From the NCBI GenBank assembly GCA_040954595.2, contig CM082595.2, positions 3,348,001 to 3,412,000 on the forward strand: a stretch of 64,000 nucleotides of DNA, given 5' to 3'. The translations under genes and the position numbers were made by a program. Within the stretch, counting starts at the first letter, position 1. Every line of letters starts with the position of its first letter. The notes below the pieces were generated by a model. That model searched no databases. It saw nothing but the letters and a program-made list of their open reading frames with translations, and was not told where the DNA came from. This DNA comes from Balanoglossus misakiensis (lineage: Eukaryota > Hemichordata). This document shows, piece after piece, positions 48,026 through 60,219 of the stretch.

Positions 48026-49624
48026 CGTGTTCCGAATCTACTGTTTGTGTGACCCGTGAACACAAACAGTCTATCACACACTCACTCGCAGTTCTACTGG
48101 AAAGCCGGTTCACCCTGCGTGTATATTAATGCAGGGGGGCTTCCAATAACGAAGATGTGTTTAGATTAAAGGTTTATATTAAATCGTGATTTTTATGATC
48201 GGGATTAGCACCGCTGACCCCAGCAATGAATGAGTGGGTTTCTAACTGTGTTGCATGCGTGCGCACTGCACCATCTGACAGGTATCAGCAATCAGAGTCT
48301 GCCACGTCACGCGATTGATGTCGCTCAGTTGGTTTTGTTTTGAATGCCGAGTCTCGGCTTTAAATCTGCTTTCAGAGTATTGTAATTATAACTGGTATAG
48401 GCTTACAAAATAATGAAAATATGCAAGCTTTAAAAGTACATTGCTGACGTCACAGGAAGCTAGCGAGCGAGCGCTTGGGGAGCCTGTGGGGTGGGGGGGG
48501 AGTGAGAGAAAGAAAGAGAGGGCGGAGATGAGGAGAGAGAGAGAGAGAGATTGAGAGGAGGGGCCGGAGAGACCAAAACCTCCAAAAGGAAAAAAAAATC
48601 TCCACACAAACCATATTCTTCACTCAAAAGTTTATTATTACAGTCGCATGTTAGTTAAATAAAAATACATAATTTTATGTGACATTGGAATTTGTATCAA
48701 AATATTAATGTTGATTCGTTCCTTCATTCTTTTCACACGCACACGCACACACTGCTTTCTAAGATTTGATTCAAAATCGCTAACCTTTTCAGTGGTAAAT
48801 ACTTCAGAATTGATTGCGAAAATTATACCGTAATAAACGCATAACTATAGTTGAAAATACGTGAAACAAGTCTTTTTATATGACTCAGAAATACTTGAGA
48901 TGTCACGATAGATAGTTATCTGGCAAACTTGATTTCTTCGTGACAAGCCTCTTTAAGTCTTTGAAGACAATACCAGGCGTCTTTTACTACTCTTCAGGCT
49001 CAAGCGAGTAAAATGTCTAATATTTATCGCTAAATATGATTTAAAATTAACAATATTCAAAAGTTTCAGAAACAGGAAGGCTAACATCGCCTGTGAATTA
49101 TAATTATACAGTACATGTACTCAGTTTGACCAAGCTTCTATTCAGCAATATATTAAGCTTTCCACCAATCGGCTTGCATCTATTAAGTTTTCCACCAATC
49201 GGCTTGCAGCATTTGCACCATTTCCATGGCAACTAAAGCCTTTAAATGAATCCGTGTCAGCAACACGTAGACTGCCAGTAATTATTACTGTAGTTGGTGG
49301 TTGATTGTTTTTCGCAGCAAATTTATAAAGCAAACTTAAAGCTTCCAAGACTAGTAAGTTTTATAGAATATCCTGCCATCATTGAGTTTTGATAATACAT
49401 TATCACGTGCATAATTTTTTTAACATGACAAAAGAAGGTGTTCGACTGTGCAGATCCTTGAAGAGAAATAAGTTTCAGGTGCCTCAGAAAAAATGGCTTT
49501 AGCTTCAGCAGTGTGTAAGACTTTTTCGGGTGATAGCTCCTTACAGTGCTGTCAAAGTTTGTAGGTGCTCTCGGACCCAGTGTGGTCATTTTTTGTCGCG
49601 TTCAAATTCACCGGAAGTTGCCCT
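48026..49624. other. Intergenic between the sulfotransferase and RTP-like genes
   Basis: Includes a GA-rich stretch at 48480-48560 and a 30 bp direct duplication at about 49151-49210 (TATTAAG(C/T)TTTCCACCAAT units). A minus-strand AATAAA at 48636-48631 is a distant candidate poly(A) site for the RTP-like gene. No exon seen. Confidence 0.4.
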
Positions 49625-52600
49625 TCAAACTCGCCGGAAGTTGTCACATTCGCCATCTTTGCACGCTTGGCAAAGGTCTGCATTGTGTTGTTTTCTCGGC
49701 TTGCCGATCCTGCGGTCCATCCGGTAAGGCTGTTGCATGAAACCGTAGTATGTCTGAGAAAGAGAAAGCAATGTTATGTCCGAATCCCTGATATCTTATC
49801 AAATCTATTTACTCAGCCATTTTGAATACAAGATTTGAGATAACGTGCTTGCTTATAGTCTCGGTTACCCAGACGCCTTTGCTTCTTCCGATGCTCTCCA
49901 GAAAAGGGTCTGGGGAAATGCTATTGAAAGCTTTGTGAAACAAAACGGCCGATGTCAGGATTTTGATCATCGCCTGATTGGCTGAGCTGTCAGTATGACC
50001 CGGGTCACTGACTCTCGACAATGTGTGATTATTTGTCGTATCTTCATATCAACAGACCGGTACTTGTTGGTTGATGCGAAAGGCAAAAGGCGTCCTCTGT
50101 TAGCATTGTTGGAGAAATTATATGAAATATCTTTGGTAGACGATTGTCGAAACTATTGCAGTGACCCGGGTCATACTGACAGCTCAGCCAATCAGGCGAT
50201 GATCAAAATCCTGACATCGGCCATTTTGTTTTACAAAGCTTTCAATAGCATTTCCCCAGACCCTTTTCTGAGATCTGGAGAGCATCGGAAGAAGCAAAGG
50301 CGTCTGGGTAACCGAGACTAGCTTGCTTAACGATAACGTATTATCCGCCATTTTGAATTCTAGATGGGTTTGATGACCAGCGCAGCAGAAGCTTGTCGCG
50401 GAGGGCGTACTCTCGCACAAACTCTACTCACCTGGCCGACTCTGTTATACACATTGGTGAGTACTTTTTGAACTTCTTCCGGGTACCACATGGCGAACTC
50501 GTAATTTCCCGTCTTGCAGCGTTGGCACTGTTGTCCATACAGCTTGAACTGAAGAAAACCTTCACCCATACTGTGGTTGAAATGGAACCAGAACACAATT
50601 CGCCCTTTCATAGACGTCCAACCATGTCCGCACGTCTTTTGATGGATAGAATGAAAAAGAGGAGTTGGTATATCTAATGTTGAAATAATCCAATAGCTTT
50701 GATTTTACCCTAGTGTTCTGGTCTAAATTAGCCAAGTTCATGCAGACATAAATTAAAAGAAAGAGTGGGCTGTGTTTACCTGACAACAAAATCTAACTTT
50801 GGCGCTGTCTTTGAACCTTCTCCATTTTGGACTGGGCTGTCTGCCTGTCGGCGAGATGTACCACGCATGCGGAGAGTAGCTGATGAAGAGTCTGTTGAAC
50901 TCACCGCGCCACAGTGCCTCGATTCTGTCAAAGACATGAAAAAATACCAGGCATGCGTTAACGTGGATTTTTTTCCTCCCAACAGTGAGTGGAAAATACA
51001 TGAGGATGGATGGATGGGTTTGGATGGATGATTACTGGCCCGGCAGTATGATGCATTAAGGACACCCGTGGACGGGGAACGGAATGGCCGTCTTATATAC
51101 TACGCCTGTCTATGCAAGCCGGCCCGCTACCGACCAAACCATTACTGGGAGAGCATTCTCGACTGAGGTAAGCATCTGATATTGTTTGTCGCATATGGCG
51201 CCCTTTCCTGTGTACTGGTTCTCAAGTACCGTTTGGCAGCCTGTCAATTTGAGACGACAGGTCCTGACACCTCTGATATTTTTCACTTTCCTTGTTTGTA
51301 TTTATGGTCCCCTCTGCAAATACACGCGCCACTGCAGACAAAACCCGCTGTCGCTTCTGTCGTTCTCGAGTGGGCACCGCCCTTCTATCTCTGTTTGCTT
51401 TGTGTGACATCCGTCACATTCTGCAGAAGGACGAGGCTCTCCACAATCCATGTAGTAAAAAAACACTCCAGGTTTGACTACTAGTAAATCAAGAACCGTT
51501 GCAATGAAACAGTATGATCCAGGGGGTTTACGTCACTACCACCCAATCCGGCTAACGATTCGACAATGCGTCACGTCAAACTCATCATGCATTCACTGCA
51601 ACGCCGCAACTCAAACCCATGTACTTGTAGTTCAAGTATTTCACCTGCACAACAGACCGTTTCCACCTAACCCCACAAGGGATCACAACCGCCCATGCCC
51701 CCCCCCCATAAAGGCTACTTCAAACATAAATATTGTACTTAGCTTTCTTTGGCGTTAAAGTGAAAGATTATGAGAGGCCGTGATTGCTTTATGACACTTG
51801 ACACTGAAATTTCTGCTGCCTGGCACACCATAAAGGTTTCAGTACAACGGTAACATATCACCAAACTCCCTGGTAGAATAAATATGTCGTTCTACGTTAA
51901 AAGTTTCTATAGCGCTGGCATGAAATGTGTTTAAAGTGTAACACACCCAACCGTACTTCTCAACGCTAACATGTCACATGGGTGCATACATTTTTATCAG
52001 TTTCGTCTGAAATCGTAACTTATTACCGATAAGTTTGTCATCTGTGCATAATCTGCATGTCACGACTCATTCAAAGTGTTGGGTAACTGTAAGGCAGTTT
52101 GAGAGATACGTTATAGATAGAAACATTGCATCGTGACGTTGTTATCGATTTCTGTCTAACGGGGTAGATGATTGGTCATTTCGGGTTAGCATATTCACGG
52201 CTTACCTATGGTGGGCGCGAACATATATCGGTAGGGAACCCGAACAAGGAAATAAACAACGAGAAATACCCGTCATGCTCTAGTTGTCACCTTGTCAAAG
52301 ATATCCTGTTTGAGTTCCTGGTTCAAAACCTTTCGGTGGTTATCCTAATTTCAGGTGTTGGCTGGAAGGGACAATGATTTTGTCGTCTGTTGTGGCAAGT
52401 GTTTAAAGTGAAATCGTTTCATGACCCCCCCCCCCCACAATGCAAGTAATTTATCTGGCACTTGTTAGTTTTAATAATTTCATTTATGATACGGAAGATC
52501 ATAAAAAAGAAATGGATAATGCTTTCAGTTCCGATTTTGACAGATTAATTCAATACTACACGAATTTAGAAATTCCTCTGAAACCGAAGATTATCGTTCA

Positions 52601-55600
52601 AGGCAACTTCAGGGAGTTTCTCTCCACAAATTGATAATAAAAAGTGGTCATGTCACTGAACAATTTTGAGCAATCGCCGGTCGCAAGTTACAGACGAATG
52701 TCAAAAGTTTCCACAAGTTCAGAGGTCACCCTTGACACGGTATGTTTTATCAGGGTGGGGCAGTGTTCAGTCATAATGCGACCGTACTCGCTCCTGGAGG
52801 AATCATTGTGACGGCTGAATAATGTACATGTACACTGAATAACTTCGTTTCAAAGAAGAAAGTCGTGCTGCAAACCCCAATGCAAATACGGAAAAAAAGA
52901 TTGATATCCTGGTGGTAGATAATACACACGTATTCTGGGGGATGACTCAGTCAGTACCTAGTACCTAGCACCAACCGTCTCCGAATGCATATGCAATACT
53001 CCTATGCTTCGGATCACTGCGCCGGTGTCGGGTCATCCGGGTATATTTGTTCGAGTTGCATAAGTTGGGGCATAGGGAACACTGCAAGATGAGAACCGGA
53101 CCCAGACAACTATACCTGGGTAACCACAGTCTCGCTAGCAGCTTGCACTATCAGCGACCCCAGACCGAATGGCCTGCAAGCTTAAACTGTCGATGGGGAA
53201 CCATGGCAATCTCTGCGCTGCAAACATACCTGCTGACGCGGCGGCAGTTTCGGCCAATCACGGGCCGGTATCCATATTTTGTGCTTTACACGCTACGATG
53301 GCAGATGCCAAGTGTTCCACTGGGTTGTCCCATAGACCCTGGAGAAATCAGACTTTTCCTTTAGGATCTATGGTTGTCCTTTCATTACGAAATATCCCTT
53401 GTCCTGGGGTGCGTGATAAGAGCAACTTAACCCGGGCGCCCGAATACGAGACACGGTGTCCCTAAAGTTTGCCGTGGGACATATTCGATAATTACCGTCT
53501 AAACTTACGCACTGCTTGTCCAAAGACCTTTCACGTTTCAGTAACGCTCAACAATGTTTTAATGTGTAAAGCAAGCACTGCTGAGAATGTGGGGGAGCTC
53601 ATTACTTTTACCCTTTCACCACCATGGTTTGGTCCAAATCCATTGTTCTCTATGGTAAAGTTGAACCTCTTAAGAAGGAACTGGGGGTGAAAGGTTTAGA
53701 TGTGGTCTGATCACACTATCATGCTTCGCTTTCCCCGTTCTCTTTTTGTATCTTCCTGTTCGTCGGATTTGTCTACATAAATCAGTGAGCTTGTGCCCTC
53801 TCTTCTTTTCCCATCCCTCCCCACTCCTCTTTATCCTCCGCCTTAATTCTCCTCCCCCTCCGTCCGTCCGTCCGTCCGCCCCTTCTCTCTGTCTCTGCCT
53901 CCGACGGTGTACGTCCAGTATTTGATTGAATTTATCGATCGCGAAAACGTCTGCCAAAGAGCACTTTACAAGGAGGTGTGGCGGATTTCGACTCGATAAC
54001 GTTCAGCAGTCACGGTTCTTGACTCTGTCTGCCATAAATAGATTTGAAGTACATGAGTCCGATTAACCGATGACGTCTGGTCAAAGTTCCAATCCTTGAA
54101 ATACTTTGCTGGGCCAATGCAATGTCAAATTTTGCTTGGTCGACAAAGAATGCTGAAAACATATGGTGGTGTTGTTGTTGTTAGAAACGTCCGGCAAAAA
54201 GGAAAACAGTAAAGCTATGTGTATATTTATTCACATATAGTCCACCGGTTTTGCCTGCGAATGTCGACGTTGCGACCGATAACAACAATGTTAATCAGCC
54301 GGTCCTTTAAAATGTGTTTGACAGTGGCTGATATACAATATAGTCAACTAAGTCTCTTGGCGGTAGCTGAACAGAACCTGACAGTGTTTCGCGGTGGAAA
54401 GAAGGGCGGCCATTGAATCACACAGGTGGTTTCACCCCCCCCCCCCCCTGATATTTTAAGTCTTTTAAAATTTTCCCATTCAAAATGTGCTTAACACTTG
54501 CAGGGAACATGAGAGCGACGTAAATTGACTCTGAATGGAGTGAAGTATGTTCTATATACAAAGCTTATCGTGGATTCATAGAAAGCATGTATTCGGTCTA
54601 ATTATAATCTGTTGAGAAATGGATACTTCTTTCCTGGTTTCGCAAGTATGTTTTCGCGGTAATCAATTTCAATAATGTATTTTGGGTTTGAGGAACACGT
54701 AGCAAGGTGACCTTGAAACATAACCTCTTCTCGTGACAAAGACCAGAGGTCAAATTAGCACAATCTGGCCACAGACCCTCGAAGGTCCGATTGTCTGACC
54801 TATGTGGCCGGGTCAACGCTGCTATACCTTTTCACTTATAACATCCACCTTTCCCCCTCAGTATCACACAGTCTTTGATTTTATTATAGGAACTTGTAAA
54901 ATGGGATCGTTGACTACAATGTCTTGTGTCATGTGATTTTAACCACTGTAAGCTTATATCGCTCATCCTGTATAGTATACTAATGCGTCTGGACTTGTAC
55001 GTAGTGCGCTTTTCAAAAACACAATTATCTATCACCTGACACTGTGTCGTTCTTTTGTGTGCAAAAATCTCCCCAGGTTCCGCCTTGGTTGTTTACAGTT
55101 CGGGTGTCTATCGTACACGTAGCAGATTTGTGGGTTGCGTTTGCCCCAAAAAACGATGACGTCACAGAGGTCCTGTTTGGGTAAATCTCAGTTGGCCTGA
55201 GCACTCGGGTTTCTGGCTCGAAATTCTGTCGAAAACGCAAGACTTCGCACTCAACTTGTTCGTGGAAATATACTGTCATGCAAATTGTTGTTTTGTTTCA
55301 GAAATATCTTGAAAGTTTTAGACAGATTGTCATATGGTCACTGTGTATATAAATCATGATGTGTAGATTTCAAAGCACGCTGTTATTTTCGCATATCGAA
55401 ACTTGAACCAGTCGCTGATCCGCTCAGATTTATTTAACTATCAGCTCCACATTTGCCCACACTTCCGCCGTGGTTTCGTTTTTCTTCCAACAGATGTACA
55501 TCAACTGAAAGCCATAAATTATCGTGCGTCACTTGTTCGACGATTCCCCGCACTTGTACAAAATCGGTACAGAAATTATGGGAATTACTTAGTAGAGAAA

Positions 55601-57584
55601 ACCTCATTGGAGAAAAATATATATGATGTTGACTTAGTTCTCTGTGTCACGAAATACAAAACATATGGCGATTCAAACGGAACGCCCAGGACATGCATCC
55701 CGGAGGCAGATCACTCAAGTTCTATCGCCACTGCGATTCACGAGACAAGATATGGCACTTTAATTAAATGTGGACATAAAACCAGGTTTTGCTTTCCCTT
55801 TCCATATTAGCAGCAAAGTACTTGGATATTCTGTTACATTGCCTGCGACTGTAAGTCGAAATTACGCTGTAAAATATTTATTGTTTTCAGTACTGTTCCT
55901 GTGTGTGACGTTGTGACAATGCGATACTGCAATAGTCAGACGTTTCGGGGAAAATACAGATCATATATAAAATGAATGGTGATTCCCCCCCCCCCCCAAA
56001 AAAAAGGTCTCGTTGTTCATTTCTGATTGTGACTAATGTCATTGTGTTCATTTCGAATGAAATCAACATCAGTAGACGCTTTGGTATACAGGAAAAGTCG
56101 TGCGACGTTTCACTTTACCCACTTGACCATAACCCACGCTCGCGCAGAATTATTAAACGTGTAAGGCACCCCCTGCCTCGGGTTCCTCATATTTTACGAG
56201 AACATCAACAATTCATATTTGACTGAGACAATGACCGCTCACGCTGAGTTGTTCGCAGCAAAGTAAAGGAGAACTAAATATTCCCTGTTAAACTATTTAA
56301 ACTTCAGAAATTACCACGCCGTTGGCCCTCGACACGGTACATGTCTGTTGTGATTTGTCAACTCCGGATACGCACGTGAATCTGTATATAAATTTAAATG
56401 TTTGGTTTAAGGAATAACGCCTCGAGTAAATTGTGTCTGGTGTTACATTGTAATTTCAATTCCCGTTTTTGTAAGCGCTAATATCATATACTTCAGTTCC
56501 GCATGTAACGAAACTGTGTTAGCGAAACCTGGGAACCCTGTTGATATAGTTTTGATGGGGTGTTTTGGACTTGGTTTTTGGTGCATCAGTCTCTATTTTC
56601 TTGTTTGCGTGGTCTTTTTATTCTTTATTTATTTATTTCACAACCGTGGAGTTTAGGGTATTTGGTTTTGCTGAGGGTACGCCCACTAACGCATACAAAA
56701 CTGACGTGAATGAGACACGCCGCTTTCACGGGAATGGTGCGTCCGTCTCACCTCGACGCGTCCACCACGCGCGCGCCCCGTGGAGTTTCGGGGAGGTCAG
56801 ACCGACTTGGTTTTGCGTCGACAGTAACTTAGTTAGCGAGTCAAAATCTGCAAACAAAATCATACAATTGTCGTGGCCGCCAGGGTAAAACCACGAGCGG
56901 AATCTTGGCGTGTGATCTCCTGAAAATCCGTTCAGAGTTCACTATAGAGAACAGTGGGCTCCTACACGGAAATAAAAAATCGCAAATAACAAACGTGGGT
57001 GATTTATTGTCGCGCCGGACTTTATCGAGCATTCACATCCACGTTTAGACAAGACAGAATTTCAGCATTTTGTCATGGTTTTCGCTTGACACGGTTAGCT
57101 AAAAGTCCTCCATAGATTCCGTCAATATTCTTCACCGCGTGGTTTCTGTGTTGAACCCATATCGCGCTTGTACAATATAGGTAACGCGGTCACACACCGT
57201 GTCCGGTTTTTGAGTTACTCATTCGACTTAACAAATAGTTGGTGATTGCAAGAAAAATATCACTTAAAAAATATAAGCTGAGATATTACACTGGGAATTA
57301 TTTTCTGTGGGCGTGTGTCCCTGCATGCGGTGTTTTTAGTGATACGTAAGCAAAACTAATACTTATAGTGTGGTCGCATGTTCCACTTACGAGTTGGCCT
57401 CTAAGAGGGTTGGTGTTGGTGGCCCGGGCGATAGCAACATCGGTGGTCCGGGAATAACTTGGCCAACTGGCGGTGATAGCTTCTCGGGGAACATCGGGCT
57501 CAGCTCCAGCGGTGGTGTTACGGGATAGCTCGACCGTCTGTTCTTGCCTGGGACCGAAATCGGGGAGGCGCGGTACTCTGGCAT
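49625..57584 (-). CDS. 3CxxC zinc-binding receptor-transporting-protein-like (RTP-like)
   Basis: Four exons: 57584-57391, 50924-50780, 50635-50432 and 49753-49625, 223 aa. Phases fit throughout (2, 0, 0). Exon 1 encodes a Pro/Ser-rich N-terminus starting MPEYRASPISVPGKNRR. The rest matches the zf-3CxxC domain of vertebrate RTP1-4: SPKWRRFKDSAKVRFCCQTCGH, then GWTSMKG, FKLYGQQCQRC, NVYNRVG and ADLCQACKDGEC. The Cys pairs are the zinc ligands. Vertebrate RTPs chaperone GPCRs to the cell surface, and RTP4 is interferon-induced with antiviral activity. No C-terminal membrane anchor is seen, so it may be soluble. The 6.5 kb first intron rests only on phase and donor fit. An additional exon between 51 and 57 kb cannot be excluded. 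Intron 3 (50431-49754) hosts a foldback element. Confidence 0.82.
49856..50320. mobile_element. 465 bp foldback element with 9 bp target duplication (MULE-like)
   Basis: Ends TAGTCTCGGTTACCCAGACG and its reverse complement; the inverted arms extend about 175 bases, through CCCGGGTCA, either side of a centre of about 110 bases. It is flanked by GCTTGCTTA at 49847-49855 and 50321-50329. Long inverted repeats with a 9 bp target duplication are typical of Mutator-like (MULE) non-autonomous elements. It lies in the last intron of the RTP-like gene. No coding capacity. Confidence 0.88.
50925..57390 (-). other. Inferred first intron of the RTP-like gene
   Basis: About 6.5 kb with no exon I can support. 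It contains C-rich homopolymers (51697, 52425, 54436, 55986), short open frames of no recognisable family (52440-52634, 55403-55810) and a CATAGACCCTGGAG repeat fragment at about 53331. If the first exon is not connected, part of this is intergenic. Confidence 0.45.
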
Positions 57585-57735
57585 TGGTAAAAGTGAAACT
57601 TGGCGTAAACTATATAGAGCGCATTCAACATGTGACTATTACTGGTAGTGGGTATGCCACTAGGTGGCGTGCTAGCTGGCCAATACGGGACGGCAAACTT
57701 CCGGGTTCCTTTCGGGGAAGTCCCGTCTTTTTATA
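57583..57735 (-). promoter_or_regulatory. Promoter of the RTP-like gene with TATA, NF-kB-like and IRF-like sites
   Basis: Read on the minus strand: TATAAAAA at 57735-57728, a consensus kB site GGGACTTCCC at 57724-57715, ATTGG at 57684-57680, and an IRF-type element. The latter, plus strand AAAAGTGAAACT at 57589-57600, has an AANNGAAA core and one mismatch from GAAAGTGAAACT; it lies just upstream of the ATG at 57584. In vertebrates this pairing marks cytokine- or infection-induced genes. Single motifs of this length can occur by chance. Confidence 0.5.
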
Positions 57736-58687
57736 CTGAGGTTGCAGCGACCGACAAATTCTGAACAACTTTATTCTGTTGGTTCCTGGGTGGCGTTATC
57801 ATTTTCTTCCGCAACAATGAAATATTACGGGAATGTATTTTGCGAAATACGGTCACGCGAGTTGACTGTCGTGAGTACGCGTTTGTAAATGTGCAAGTCA
57901 CCAAGACCCAATTGTTCTGTTGGCCAGGGTAGTTTTAGTTTTCGTTCGGGGTCAGAGATTGTGTCGTTATTGATACTCGGAGCACGTCTCGCTCCTTCCA
58001 ACAAACAACTGACAATAAACATTTTATCTTTCGAAAATAACAGAGTCGCTACCATTCAACCTCTCTCTCTTGTGCGCCGCGCGTTACCTATCCATATATA
58101 TGTGGTATACATGTATATGGTGACGATGATTCCAAAAAACAGCTCCAAACCCAACCCAAACTATAACTTGCTTTAATCTACAGAGTGGTGCAACTTGAAA
58201 ACGTTTAGGAATTTCCGGATTTTTCCACAGATGCGAAAATAGTTTTAGAAGTATTTAAACCAAGTGAGGTTCCTCGCGGTAATTTTTAGATAGGAGAACC
58301 AAGTTATCTATAAAAAAAATAATTGAAATACCAACCAACAGATGTGATATTGTCAAAATACTCCGAATGATTGATTTACATGAAAACATAATCAAGTTTG
58401 AACAAACAGCAAAATACGGAAATATTCTAAAAACTCTTATTAACGTGTGCCATTGTTTTATCGCCCTCTATAGATTGTTCATGAAAACGAAAGGCTTTTA
58501 TCAGCGAAGGCTGGGTCGACCACCCCTACTTCATAATGGTACTACCGGTTGCGCCGGCCGTGTCAAAGGTCACGCTGGGATCATGGATGTAAACAGGTAA
58601 CACCTCCAACACGTTTACATGCACTCTTTACACGGCAACTCGCTCACTACCGAGAGTTGAATGTGTTGATGTAAGAACTGACGAAGC
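57736..58687. other. Intergenic between divergent RTP-like and carrier genes
   Basis: No exon seen. It must hold the promoter of the plus-strand mitochondrial carrier; no clear TATA or CCAAT box was noticed close to the 58688 start. Confidence 0.4.
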
Positions 58688-60219
58688 ATGATAGAGTTTC
58701 TACTCGGAGGGATCGCCGCTTGCGGTGCGGGGTTTTTCACCAATCCGCTAGAAGTTGTGAAAACACGCATGCAGTTACAGGGAGAGCTGAGGGCGAGAGG
58801 GACATACGTGAAATCATACAGAAACGTCTTCCACGCGTTTTTCACGATCGGTAGAGTGGATGGACTTTTAGCGCTGCAGAAAGGTCTCACCCCGGCGTTG
58901 TATTACCAGTTTCTCATGAACGGCACGCGGCTGGGAACTTTTCAGTGTTGCGTGAATTTTGGACTCGTGAAAGACAGTGATGGCAAGGTGATTTATTGGA
59001 GAAGCGTCGTAGCGGGCGCTTTGGCCGGTACCGCAGGAGCCGTGGTTGGGAGCCCTATGTACCTGGTAAATATATATTTTATTTTTTAAAATACTAGAAT
59101 AAATGTATGAAAAGTATCTGTTAGGGTTCTGTGTTCGTGGAACATTTGCTATTCTTGTAATCAACCCTACCAAATGTGTTGTAGTGTCCTTGACCCTGAA
59201 TGTATCAGAAAACAAGGTGACCTTGTAACTAAGGAAGTTGTAAAAAAAGTTGTAAGGAATTACTAGTATGTACGACCGCATGTAAACTGTGACACTCGAC
59301 ACTATGTGGCATTCCTCAACAATTTCCATTTCTGATCCTCACAGGTGAAGACCCACCTGCAGTCGCAGGCGACGGACATAATCGCCGTCGGACACCAGCA
59401 CAGCCACCAAAGCTTCTCCCAGGCCCTCAGAGGCATCTTCAAGAAACAGGGCGTCGCTGGATTGTGGAGGGGTGTCTCGGGGGCCATCCCTCGCGTAATG
59501 GTTGGGTCCGGCGCCCAACTGTCGACGTTCGCAAACACCAAGGAATATGTCGAGAAGTCACAGGTGAGTGTGTCCTACATTGGATTATTATGGAAATTAT
59601 ATGCAGTATGTTTATTCTTGTTATGGTGTGATGTGCACTTTTCTGTTACAGTCTAGGACCTGAGTAATGTACTGAATACATTAACACACATACAACTTGT
59701 ATGTGTATAGTCAGCACTATTGTGCAAAATACGTATTCAAGTCTGGACTAGAATTCATTTGTCATCAATAAAAATGGCCATTACACACATACAGGCTATG
59801 TTGACAAGTGGAGTACTGGTTATATGCTGTTTGAAGTAGAACCATTTGATACACAAAACAAAAATACTGAAAATAAAGGAATGTCCTTTTTTGCACAATA
59901 GATGTTCAAGCAAGGCAGTTGGATGATTCCACTCACTGCGAGTTGCATGAGCAGCGTGGTGGTAACGGCCGTAATGACCCCCTTCGACGTGGTCAGCACC
60001 AGGCTCTACAACCAAGGTGTGGACGCCCGCGGAAAGGGCGAATTCTACAACGGCTTCTTTGACTGCTTCCTGAAGATTTTCAGGAAAGAGGGCGTGTGGG
60101 GTTTCTACAAGGGCTGGGCGGCGTCCTATTTCCGGTTGGGTCCACACACTGTGTTAAGTTTGATCTTCTGGGATAAGCTGCGATCTCTCTATCTGAAGGT
60201 CCAGGAGGATAAGATATAA
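58688..60219 (+). CDS. SLC25A35: Mitochondrial carrier, solute carrier family 25 member 35-like
   Basis: Inner-membrane metabolite carrier; the substrate of SLC25A34/35 is not firmly established. Three exons, 58688-59065, 59345-59563 and 59902-60219, all in phase 0, give 304 aa, close to the human length of 300. Each exon begins or ends near one carrier repeat. The signature loops are [28 protein letters not shown] and [14 protein letters not shown], which have the same departures from Px(D/E)xx(K/R) in repeats 2 and 3 as the vertebrate SLC25A34/35 pair. Other diagnostic stretches are [22 protein letters not shown] and [18 protein letters not shown]. An AATAAA at 60245-60250 lies 26 bases past the stop; further ones near 61350 may make a longer 3' UTR. 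SLC25A34 cannot be excluded as the co-orthologue. Confidence 0.95.

Noticed and set aside
55403-55810. 135-codon plus-strand open frame
   Set aside because: No family resemblance, splice support or unusual codon structure; a random open frame is plausible.
57473-57739. 88-codon plus-strand frame over the RTP-like first exon
   Set aside because: Antisense to an exon with start codon, donor and matching phase; no domain of its own.
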